Shown: positions 55,381 through 64,000 of the stretch, piece by piece | How the letters are laid out: the number at the start of each line of letters is the position of its first letter | Position numbering within the stretch: the first letter of the stretch is position 1 | Assembly (NCBI GenBank): GCA_037176885.1 | Contig: JAWWNJ010000038.1 | Coordinates: 1,054,001 to 1,118,000, forward strand | From: Favolaschia claudopus | Taxonomy: Eukaryota; Basidiomycota; Agaricomycetes; Agaricales; Mycenaceae | DNA length: 64,000 nt | Direction of reading: 5' to 3' | Notes under the pieces: generated by a model | What the model was told of the DNA's origin: nothing | The model's database searches: none | What the model saw: the letters and a program-made list of their open reading frames with translations, nothing else | Position numbers and translations under genes: made by a program

Positions 55381-55734
55381 GAGGTGGCCGCATCCAACAA
55401 CAGTATAGTTGTCGAGATCACATTTCCTCAGCCGATGCCGCCATCATCGAACCTTACTACTATCAGTACTGATCTCGATAATCGAGCAGGAGACGCCGAA
55501 TCGACTGTCATTGGAGCAAATTCTGGGGTCACCAGCATTGCCACAGTTAATAGTAGCGCGTCGCCGAGCACTTCTACCGTTTTTGTAAGCGCGTCGGCTC
55601 TTCAGACGAGCGTTAATCTGCCTTCGCCCTCGCTTTCAAATGCAAGAACCACATCCCGTCGGTTCAAACAAGTCACTCCTTCTCTCAGGCCAGTACTGCG
55701 GAAGGGCACAACCCAAGCACTTAGCATCCGCTAA
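55381..55734 (+). CDS. Hypothetical Ser/Thr-rich exon
   Basis: An open plus-strand frame after a TTTAACAG acceptor-like site encodes VEITFPQPMPPSSNLTTIST and ASPSTSTVFVSASALQTSVN. Ser/Thr/Val-rich sequences like this are common in fungal secreted or membrane proteins just before a transmembrane helix, but no helix or signal peptide is visible and the frame stops at 55734. Upstream sequence could hold an earlier exon. The family is unknown. Confidence 0.25.
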   Translation, partial: EVAASNNSIVVEITFPQPMPPSSNLTTISTDLDNRAGDAESTVIGANSGVTSIATVNSSASPSTSTVFVSASALQTSVNLPSPSLSNARTTSRRFKQVTPSLRPVLRKGTTQALSIR

Positions 55735-56119
55735 GCGGGTCGAGTAAAACGAGCTCTGATCCTGTCGCCTCGCGTTCGTCCTCGAAAGCGGAAAGCGCGT
55801 CCCAGAATCAATTATGTACGTTCAACATTACATCTACTTAGGGCTGGGTACCAGTCTAACATCGATAGCTCAAACTTTCCAGACATTGATGTCCAGCATC
55901 TCCATTGAGAGTGGCCATGATATGCCTTCAAGGCTGCCATCCGATTCGGCGCCGTGTCAGTCTGTCAGGTCTTAGAAGTACTAGTGTTTATGGCTAATAC
56001 CAACACAAACAGCAAGCAAGCCAGTAAATACCACATCAAAAGAACCGGCGCCAACATGCGCGCCGTGCACCTGTGAGAGCGGTGGAAGTAGGACTGACGG
56101 ATTGGAGTAGACTAGAGTA

Positions 56120-56225
56120 CAGTCGTAAATTGGGAAGTGCACCGCAACGTCGAGTAGAAGAACAAAGGTCAATTTCTGGGCTTGGGAACACCGTTTTGAA
56201 GTCGCTGAGTTCAATGGATTAGCTT
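56120..56225. mobile_element. Truncated family B MITE
   Basis: TA then CAGTCGTAAATTGGGAAGTG, followed by CGTCGAGTAGAAGAAC and TTTTGAAGTCGCTGAGTTCA. It matches the right end of 1788-2509 in inverted orientation and stops after about 105 bp. Confidence 0.75.
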
Positions 56226-57184
56226 TCGGGACATGGAAATGGCTTCCCGTCGTTGCACGAGTTACATTTGATTGCAGTGGGCGGGCTAATTTCGTGAGAA
56301 ATTTCGAGTGTTCGACCCAGTCAGGCGCACATGGGTGGGCATAAACCCAGGATTTAAAGAGAGAGTTGAATCAGCTCCGGGGTCGGAAGGGCTCCGACGA
56401 GGCGATTTTATTGTGGTATCACGTTGATTGGTGCTTACGGCATGGAGAGGTGTGGGAATCCAGGCCTGTCTGTGATATCTCTTCTTGACTTCGACATGTT
56501 GTCGACATGCAAGTGTAGATCGGACTTTCCTAATGCGGAAATCGGTAGCCGGTCAATGGCTTTTCGCAAACCTTCTATTGACCAACGATGGGTTTCACAT
56601 GCAGCCTCCTCGTAAGCTTGAAGTGCTACATGTAATGTAATTTATATTTTCTTCACTTGAGTCGCCGTCAGCAGTGTGATTACAGCTGTTTCGAAAAAAG
56701 AATACGGGTTTCGGCATTTCTTGCTCCTCAATTCTTTGTTGACACTTACTTGGTCTTGGACCCACTTGATGGATCTGATTTCTTGCCCGCCCAGCCTCGG
56801 TACTTGTCCGGAATAGTCTCGGATACCCAGACGTCTCCGCACAATCCGTGCAGTAGAATACAGAGGCCGGAGGTATTTCCTTATATGACATTTTTGACAG
56901 TTGACTGATGGTTGGGCTTGTGGGAAAATTAAAAGGCTTGGAGACGTCTGGGCCGATCGATGTGGTGTCACTTACCATCACTCGACGCGTCGGAATGCTT
57001 TGCCCGCGAAAGTAGCTTGTGCACTACATACTACACAACGACTGCAAAAGTCCTTCATAGGATGTATTCTCGGCAACTCTGGACACCAATCTACAGTGAA
57101 CTGGGGCTTGATACGGCTTGATTGTCTGACATCTTGATAAGAACACCGCGAGTAATCTACAAGCGATCTCTTGAGCCGACAACC
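56226..57184. other. No recognised gene
   Basis: Only overlapping short frames on both strands; none shows family motifs. Confidence 0.35.
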
Positions 57185-57475
57185 ATGTCCTCTGCCTCCA
57201 TTGTCGATGATTTTGAGCCAAGGTCTCCCGTGGCTGGCCTTGAGGATCCCGAAGATCCAGAAATTGACTCTGAAGATGAATATTACAACGTCTCACAGGA
57301 GATACTACATGATGAAATCAATCCATCGCGGCCACCGTCGCCAGCACCTTCCCTACACGATGAAGCAGATGAGCCGATAGATGAGGAGGAGGACAGCGCA
57401 CCAGTCTCCCCTTTTGTTCTGCGAACCCGCGTCTGCGTGCCGTACTTGATGATCTTCCCGATGAAGAGGTTGTGA
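57185..57475 (+). CDS. Hypothetical acidic protein, N-terminal part
   Basis: ATG at 57185 opens a strongly acidic frame (VDDFEPRSPVAGLEDPEDPE, SEDEYYNVSQEILHDEINPS, then DEPIDEEEDS). After about 57420 a different frame continues in protein-like style (NPRLRAVLDDLPDEEVVTKL, VNWFGRGFDGC) to about 57630, which suggests a one-base frameshift or an unseen intron. The acidic low-complexity start could be a disordered region of a regulatory protein. The family was not recognised. Confidence 0.35.
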   Translation: MSSASIVDDFEPRSPVAGLEDPEDPEIDSEDEYYNVSQEILHDEINPSRPPSPAPSLHDEADEPIDEEEDSAPVSPFVLRTRVCVPYLMIFPMKRL

Positions 57476-57631
57476 CCAAGTTGTCCGACGGTAGTGGACT
57501 TCAAGTGAATTGGTTTGGGCGGGGATTCGATGGCTGTGACAAACATGAGCATACTGCAATGGGTCAATTTCTGATGCCGCTTGGCAGGTCGGCCCTTGGG
57601 GAATATGATGTATGTGGACAATGGTCCACAT

Positions 57632-58191
57632 AGGAGGGGAAGCTTGTTTCAGTCCGTACATGAAATTTACTGAATTACATACTGTACTATGTCGATCAAT
57701 TCGCCTGTCACGCGTCACAGGGACCTGAATTGACGAAATTCTTCGTGCATGTCACAGGTCACCGCGCCGATTGACGAATGTGACAAAAAAGTCGCAAAAT
57801 CCCGAAAAATGGCCAAAAAAGCGTATTTTTCTTCCTGCGCGCTCAACCGTGCGCAATTTGCGGCCAATTCTTTCGCCTGATCGCCGTTAACACGGAACGA
57901 CGGAGAATGGCGGCTTTTCCTACCAAATCAAGCCAACCGAGGCCAGCCATCACTGTCAATCAGGCACTTTTGATGCTTAAATGAATAATTAGCAGAAAGT
58001 CGTCAATTTCTGCCCTGTTTGGCTCATAATAATCTTCTCAATGGGTGGAGAAAAGCGGTCTGTTTTCAAGGCAATTGACGAATATTTTTGCGTGTCACGG
58101 TGCTTTTGGTCCATTGACGAATGTCAAATTTCGTTCCGGTGTGTCACAGGTCACAGGCCGGGCGAATTGACCGAAATAGTACAGTACTACA
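57632..58191. other. No recognised gene
   Basis: TGTCACAGGTCAC-like and ATTGACGAAT words recur in both orientations here and at 58680-58780, pointing to another decayed inverted-repeat element. Confidence 0.4.
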
Positions 58192-58200
58192 TAGTACACT

Positions 58201-58360
58201 TAGTCTCGTGACCAGACTCTTATGCCATCCCAAAGGGAACCCTGTCATAGACTCTTATGCCATCCCAAAGGGAACTCGTGACCAGACTCTTATGCCATCC
58301 CAAAGGGAACCCTGTCATAAGTTCCCTTTGGGATGGCATAAGAGTCTGGTCACGAGACTA
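58201..58360. mobile_element. Foldback element, 160 bp, 9-bp duplication
   Basis: Perfect 40-bp inverted ends start TAGTCTCGTGACCAGACTCT (58201-58240, 58321-58360). Between them are two more direct copies of the GACTCTTATGCCATCCC unit. The 9-bp direct repeat TAGTACACT flanks both sides (58192-58200, 58361-58369). The duplication length suggests a Mutator-like relative. Confidence 0.9.
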
Positions 58361-58369
58361 TAGTACACT

Positions 58370-59248
58370 GCGGCCCCCCGCCGATCTATTCTAAGTAACT
58401 TACTGATTTCGGCTGACCAACCTCATGACCACACTGGCACGTGATCGCCTCACGATCGTGTCACTCACGCCAAACGGGGTTGTCGGTGCCGCAAACACAG
58501 CCCCTCGTTGCGGGAATCATTGCAGAGAGTTTGAAGGATCACGGGCAGCCGAATGATCAACAATTAGTGATACAGTCAATGTACTGCTAGACTCCGACAT
58601 GGGCCGATAAACGGCCCGCAGTGAGGATAATGGAATATTGATTGATTGAAATCGAATTTTAAAAGCCTATTTTCCCGGTTTTTTCAACTTTTCGGTCACA
58701 TTCGTCAATCCCTCCGGTGACCTGTGACAGGCGCGAAAATATTCGTCAATCCAGGTGCCTGTGACGCGTGACAGCTAAATCTCTTGATCTAAATTGGTTT
58801 GGTGTCGTATTTGCAATGTCTCGGGAATTTCCCGCGTAGATTTTTTGATTTCGTCCTTGATCTTTTTACATAAATGCAGTACAATTGCCAATAAAATACC
58901 AGGACAAAATTTAAAAAATCTGCTCGGGACATTCCCGAGAGAGTGGAATTCTAAGACGATCTCTCACTCAAACTCTGGCCAAAATGTCGCTCGTTGGAGC
59001 GCTATGCGGGGCGTACTGATTTTGCCAGCTTTTGAGTGATGGGAGCCCTTACATAACCGGCATCAAAGCCGCAGCCATTGCCGGTCACCATGGTTTCCCA
59101 AAATAGGCGGATTCCGTAAGCACACGTGAGTGATTGATTGATACTTGTGGAGCAGAAATTTGTGCCAGTACGCGCCTCTCAATTTTCACAATTCTCGCTT
59201 AGCTTTGCACTTGAAAATCTGCTTCTCGCCGGTTGCAAATAAGCTCTA
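58370..59248. other. No recognised gene
   Basis: Includes GTCACAGG-type words (58690-58780) and, at about 59105, a fragment of family F (GGATTCCGTAAGCACACGTG). Confidence 0.4.
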
Positions 59249-59402
59249 ATCTGTATGACTGAAACGCAATTTCGACCGTGACAGGCTGAAAGGACTGAAA
59301 CGGCTTACAAATCACTCTTTTATGGAAGGTGAGTTGCCATATATGGGTGATTTGTCAGCAGAAACGGGCCTCCGTTACGCGTTACGTTTCAGTCATACAG
59401 AC
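59249..59402. mobile_element. Small TA-target MITE related to family D
   Basis: Inverted ends ATCTGTATGACTGAAACG and complement; TA at 59247-59248 and 59403-59404. The inner GTTACGCGTTACGTTTCA word is shared with the right end of the family D MITEs. Confidence 0.75.
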
Positions 59403-59404
59403 TA

Positions 59405-60317
59405 CAGACTCAATCCCTTCAAGGCCCTCTCTATTCAAGTGTCAAGATTTTCTTCGATGCAAGCAAGATGCAAGTGCGTCAACTTGATGTGCCAATATTC
59501 TTTCATGTCGTCAAGTGGTCTCCTCTGCTCCAAATTCAAGTTTAAGGAAGCAAAAACGATACATACCCCGTCCTCCGTCCAAACCTGGATATCTATGGTC
59601 TCTAATCAAAGCTCCACCCATTCCTTATCCACGTTGTCGCTCGCTATCTCTAAATCAGCGTGGCTTATAATGGTCCACTTGTGCTCATGATGGTACTCCA
59701 GGACTGGTGTGGGGCATACTCTTGGTGACTCCTCGCTAAACCACTTGATTAGCGGTAATCGCTTGACGCTCCCTCTCAGCATACCTGGGAGCATCACACG
59801 TAGTTTGAATATCTGAGTCGCACGAGAGGGACTCGTCAGTGTAGAAGCATTCATACGCCTCTTCCTGTGATTCAAAGACGTCGCGCTCTCTGGAGTGCCG
59901 CTTCTGCCCTCTTTGAGACCTCTTGGTGCTTTGGCTGTTCGCCATCGCTATGAAAACTTGTGCCGATGGAATGCCCATTGCCTGCAGCTCTTTCGAAAAC
60001 ATCTATGGAGGGCTGGAAATCAAGCCAGCGTACAAGGATGAAACAATACCTTGCGTTGAACTTTAATGGCGTAGGGGGATGTCCAGGTACGCGTCATGGC
60101 TTATTCTCAGTGTCGTTCGACGTCCCACCATATATTATGCTCTGTCGGGCCTGAGCGGCCGGCACAAAGCAACTCAACGTGAGGCATTGAAACATGGACA
60201 ACGTCATCCAGATTCCAGGTTGTTCTGATTTCAGCTTGCTGGTAAGGCTTGCACACTCGACTGTTAGGTCATTGGCTACAATCCAGTGGAGCTGGTGATG
60301 GGAACGCACTGCGGAAA
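59405..60317. other. No recognised gene
   Basis: Overlapping short frames on both strands (59606-60002, minus) are not protein-like enough to call. Confidence 0.35.
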
Positions 60318-60625
60318 GGAAAAGCACTCAGCTTGAGTGCCTAAGCACTCAGATCCGAAAATCCGGACTTATGGTGAGTGCTTTATTTGTTGCTCCATCT
60401 GAGTGCCTAGGGACGCACTTCATCTGAGTGCTTCCAAAGCACTCAGATTCTGAGCACTTAATCTGAGTGCGCTGAATACACTACAATTTTAGGCACTCAA
60501 ATTGAGTGCGGCCGGCGCACTTAGGTTGAGTTCGGGCCGGAGGACTCAAGTTGAGTGCGGCAACGGCGCTTAGGCTGAGTTCGGCCCGAGCACTGTATCC
60601 AAGTTCGGCCTCGGTTCGGCCCGAG
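60318..60625. repeat. Cluster of GAGTGC/GCACTC words
   Basis: Fifteen or so copies of TTGAGTGC, CTGAGTGC and GCACTCAG occur in both orientations with uneven spacing. They form many small potential stem-loops. No target duplication was seen. Confidence 0.8.
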
Positions 60626-60893
60626 CTTCGCATGTGGCGGTCCACGCAGCGGATCACCGACTTCTCTTACCTCTCGCCACCACCACTCTTCGTCCATCGG
60701 CGTGTCACAAGCAGCGATCCGATTCAAAAGCCTTGACTACACGTCCGGCGCCACCCAAAGGCTTGACTAGAAGTCAGCCAACGCGAATCTTTGGCTCAGA
60801 GTCTCAGCCTGCATTCAAGTCAGTCTACGATGTACACGTACGCAACTCTGCGCTACGGCGCAAATAACATAGCTCATGTTGGCCATATCTCAT

Positions 60894-61556
60894 CATGGCA
60901 AAATCCAGATCTTCTCATTCTACCACTGTTCCCGGCAACAAGAAATATTGTCACTGTTGCAAACCGACTTCGTGCTCAGAATGAACCTAAGAAGAAGATC
61001 AAGCTCATAGATGGGTTTAGCGGGTAGGAAGGGTAGGAAGCACAATAACCAGTACAATCGCCTGCTGGTACGTGAATTTACCCGACTTTCTGCGCTGATT
61101 TCGTTAAATTGTATTCACCAGCGGATCACAAGGGTTGTATCTGCCTGCGCGCGGGAAAATTTTGAAACAGAAAGTGGACATGGTGGGCATGGTTGTCCGA
61201 TTGGTACGATTTGAGTTCTATAATTCAATAAACAACTAATCCCTTCACTTGCTGCCTTACAGGTACTTCGAGAGGTGAATTTCTTCCGCCGCTTCCAAGG
61301 AGCTGGCGCATTTGCGCTGATCAAGGAATATTCACGAATTTTTAATGATAAACTCAAACGCGATCTTGACCTCGAAGGCGAATTGACGAAGACAGATGGA
61401 GACGATTGGGAAATTCCGAGAACCTCCATAGAAGACGAGGGCGAGGAGTCTGGTTACGATGAGATTGAGGCTCCTCGTGTGCAATGGTTTTTTGGGCCTA
61501 CGGTTCAAGGTAGCCACCATGGCATCCCCTCAATAGGACGTACAAATGGTGGCTAA
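60894..61556 (+). CDS. Hypothetical multi-exon gene fragment
   Basis: An ATG at 60894 gives MAKSRSSHSTTVPGNKKYCH and a CHCCKP cysteine cluster, like short zinc-binding starts in fungal proteins. The best coding part follows a TTACAG acceptor at 61261: VLREVNFFRRFQGAGAFALI, KEYSRIFNDKLKRDLDLEGE, then an acidic tail (EDEGEESGYDEIEAPRVQWF). I do not recognise it and cannot fix the exons in between. The tail runs into sequence resembling a family E MITE (61505-61634). Confidence 0.35.
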
Positions 61557-61639
61557 TACAGCCACACGCTGTCATTTGGTCTCGAGAAAAACCGGTCACC
61601 GAAAGCCACCGGTGGCTACCGCAAAGTCTCTAATGTCTA

Positions 61640-61891
61640 CGAGAGTGGCTCCTGGCGGGCGAAGTTCAATGCTCCTTCTGTGCTAAACTAATATACGAGG
61701 AGCCTACCCGCGATCACATCTTCGAGACTTTACTCGAAAACGCTCTCATCCAAGGCATCGTCACTCGTTCACCAAAGCAGCCGGGACGCAGGCCGATCGG
61801 AAGGCACGCGCAATATGACTGGTCGGAGTTTGAGTTTTCCGAGGTTGGGGGCACACCTCATACCGTGAGGAGAAGACGCAACACCGCGTAG
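61640..61891 (+). pseudogene. C-terminal exon of an unknown gene
   Basis: One plus-strand frame reads CSFCAKLIYEEPTRDHIFET, LENALIQGIVTRSPKQPGRR, HAQYDWSEFEFSEVGG and stops at 61891. It looks like real coding sequence with a CxxC pair. It may continue the gene at 60894-61556, with a MITE-like insert between, but the frame link is not proven. Confidence 0.35.
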
Positions 61892-62215
61892 ATATTGGAG
61901 CGTAGTTACAAATTGTCGGGTACAAGTAGAGATTCCTGCATGGCGGCAGGAAGCAGAAAACGCGTGAGAGAATGATCTGTAACGTAAACATTCACTGGAC
62001 ATGCTCTCGGGGACTTAGATTAGACAGAGATATCTAATTTAAATTATCCGAAAAATGACAAGCCGTGCTTCCGCATTGATGTATCACATGATCTCCACGA
62101 CTTTGTTTCTTACCACCTCGACTTTAACCGCAGGATGTCAGTCGACGTTGGGAGGGAGGAACTGCGCATGTTTTATCTTTTAGCTTACGAAGTAGACACT
62201 CACTGTCGCATTAGC
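61892..62215. other. Spacer upstream of KOW gene
   Basis: No frame recognised. An ATTAG acceptor-like site at 62211-62215 precedes the first assignable exon of the next gene. Confidence 0.4.
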
Positions 62216-64000
62216 AGTCGACTTCGACCATACATCAGCATTAAACAGCGATGGTGCCTTCAGTCAGATTGAATTGGATCCCGGACTCCACGAATGTACG
62301 ACCGCCGTTGAAGAGCCTGTGCATGAAGCGATTGGAAACGGTACGCAACTCATTTTACTTTAAGCACGCGCTTATACAGGTCGCATGGCAGAAGAAAGTT
62401 ATTTAGAGCTCGATGACATTAACCACTCGCAATATGTCCAGAATTTCGAAATCAGCAGCTCCAAGTCTGATCTCATTACTGCTGACCTTACGGTTTGTGC
62501 GCCAAAGGATGACGCCGAATACGACAACGATTCTTCGACCGAGCCGGTTAGAATGGAGGTGATCGACGGATCCCTTCCAGGTGCGCGGGACGTATTCTTC
62601 GCGTTCGGGAGTTGACCGGCTGTACTATCTAGACAACGACAACAACTTATCATCAGAGTTAGAGGTATCCTTCTCGATTTCATGGGTTCGAATTACTCGC
62701 GGGAAACGAGTCGGTTCAATCGCGGTAAAGCTCGACCCCGAAACCATTATACAAACGACGAACAGGGTAGGGCGCTGCAGTTGTATCAGAACATCACATA
62801 CGATGATATCGACTTGACTGGCGACGAACATACTCCGCCGTATCTTTCCTTATTAGCGCACACGAGCGTAGAGGACCTCATTCCGTTCATGCAGAGTCAT
62901 TTTCCTCCTCTGCTCACATACCCATCACTTGGGTCTAGCCCTGCTCTTTCGCCGGGCGATCGAGTTGTTGTAGTCGCCGGGCGGTTTGTCCGTCAGAGTG
63001 GGTTTATACTTCAATTTATGGAGACAATCTCTGAAGGGCAGACCACATTGTATGCCAAAGTGATTCCCTCCGATCGCGGCTTTTACAACCCAAATCAATC
63101 TGGACGTGCTATATATCCAAAGCTATCTAACCTTCGGCGTCACGCGTTAGATTTTGCATACGAATTCAGGTGTCGAGACCGAGTTATGTTCGACAGAAAA
63201 CTATGGCACATTGAATCTGTCGACGAGCGATCGTGGACTCTTTCACTGTCTGATTCCCAAGCCTCGATTTCCGGGATTCCTTTCGATCAGGTTTGTAGAG
63301 TCTGGCAGACTGGAGATTTGGTATGTGTCAGGTGGGGTCCATATGCCAACCGGTCGGGATATATAACCCGCGTTTATGCCAACGGAACGCTGCAAAATTT
63401 GGACGTGCGATATTGTTCACCATTCATCCGTCATGGCTATTGACAACCTTTTAGCCTAACAGATATCTTCCGTCTTCTTATCCTCTTTGGCATACAAACC
63501 CCACTGTAAGCGTTTAATAGTATTTACTTGGACCGCGGTCAGTCACCACCCACTAATTCCATATGCTATAGTTTCTGAGTCGCGCGGCTGATGTCGATGT
63601 TGATGTCAATGATCCTATGATGGGGTCGGCTGCACGTTCCGAGGCACCCTATACCAGTTAGTTCAAAGGGACATGATTGACCGCGGCACAAAATTTCATG
63701 GCGTCCGAGTTCAGGTGGTGGGGCTAGGCGTACACAAAGGTCTCACGGGAGTGATCATAGGCGACCATGACAGCGAACCTAGAAAGGCTATGCTTGAACG
63801 GGCACGCATGAAGGGAGCAGTAGCGTGGAGGCGATGCGCGCTTGCTCATCATGGAATTTTGCTGACCATCCGTAAGGACGCGTCCAACGTTCAAATACAG
63901 GATATCCCGATCGAAGACGTTATTCATGAAAGGTTAGTTGCACTCCATACTGCGAGTTTCTCACTGAACCCTGGCTTCAAGCACATCGACTCCATTGTTA
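62216..64000 (+). CDS. SPT5-like KOW-domain protein, incomplete at window edge
   Basis: Assignable exons: 62216-62340, then a 39-bp intron, 62380-62580, a main block 62661-about 63410, and about 63670-63932 before a GTTAGT donor. The N-terminal part is acidic (LDPGLHECTTAVEEPVHEAI, DNDSSTEPVRMEV). Three KOW-like segments follow: SPGDRVVVVAGRFVRQSGFI, TGDLVCVRWGPYANRSGYI and FHGVRVQVVGLGVHKGLTGV with IIGDHDS, then LLTIRKDASNVQIQDIPIED. The arrangement resembles the SPT5-like KOW proteins frequent in mushroom genomes; true SPT5 is a transcription elongation factor. No NGN domain was recognised in this part. The splice between 62581 and 62661 is uncertain: one acceptor (GAG at 62661) keeps frame, others do not. 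The start and the end lie outside what I can fix, so a pseudogene is possible. Confidence 0.5.

Noticed and set aside
57353..57718. Minus-strand YGLKQAS, as in copia reverse transcriptase
   Set aside because: Only seven residues match. The sequence before and after has no other RT motif and the residues after it do not fit, so I treat it as chance.
60318..60625. Possible CRISPR-like array
   Set aside because: Words occur in both orientations with irregular spacing, and the genome is eukaryotic.

Overview
The window looks like a transposon-dense, gene-poor stretch of an Agaricomycete (mushroom-forming basidiomycete) nuclear genome. The signs are introns of about 45-65 bp with GTRNGY donors and CTNAY-like branch points, the mix of DNA transposons (hAT, pogo, Tc1, Helitron, many MITEs), copia- and gypsy-type Gag remnants, and an SPT5-like KOW protein. 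The genus cannot be told from the sequence alone. No rRNA gene, convincing tRNA gene or CRISPR array was seen.

Layout. 0.4-6.5 kb: nested MITEs with clear target-site duplications (TSDs), one Helitron 3' end and a copia Gag remnant. 6.5-15.4 kb: a hAT C-terminal remnant, a cluster of BamHI/AvrII-type palindromes and a long non-coding tract ending in two direct repeats of about 600 bp. 15.8-19 kb: Helitron remains (a helicase fragment on the minus strand, a Rep fragment on the plus strand), an open five-exon gene of unknown function (285 aa) and a Helitron 3' terminus. 19-23.4 kb: MITEs and inverted repeats. 23.47-27.46 kb: a complete hAT transposon with an 8-bp TSD, whose ten-exon transposase is broken by a 628-bp MITE and by a 20-bp palindromic insertion; without those two insertions the exons sum to an exact multiple of three. 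27.59-31.08 kb: a complete pogo-type transposon with perfect 26-bp terminal inverted repeats (TIRs), TA target sites and an open two-exon transposase of 790 aa. 31-35 kb: MITEs and rearranged repeats. 35.3-37.8 kb: a gypsy-type Gag with a CCHC knuckle but no pol, followed by a probable LTR. 38-47 kb: an F-box-like gene remnant, a second Helitron helicase remnant and nested TIR elements. 47.6-49.7 kb: another decayed hAT transposase, cut by a MITE. 49.7-54.9 kb: MITEs and a Tc1 transposase remnant cut by a hAT-type MITE. 55-64 kb: sparse hypothetical exons, a 160-bp foldback element with a 9-bp TSD, and a KOW/SPT5-like gene running off the right edge.

How it fits together. The window is a stratified record of transposition. 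Five features still look coherent: the pogo element, the hAT element boundaries, the 285-aa unknown gene next to Helitron Rep, the Gag reading frame and the KOW gene. The most interesting item is the 285-aa gene. It lies directly behind a Helitron Rep fragment and before a Helitron 3' end, carries an NLS-like motif, and has gained an extra intron and an 18-nt exon through a 75-bp tandem duplication.
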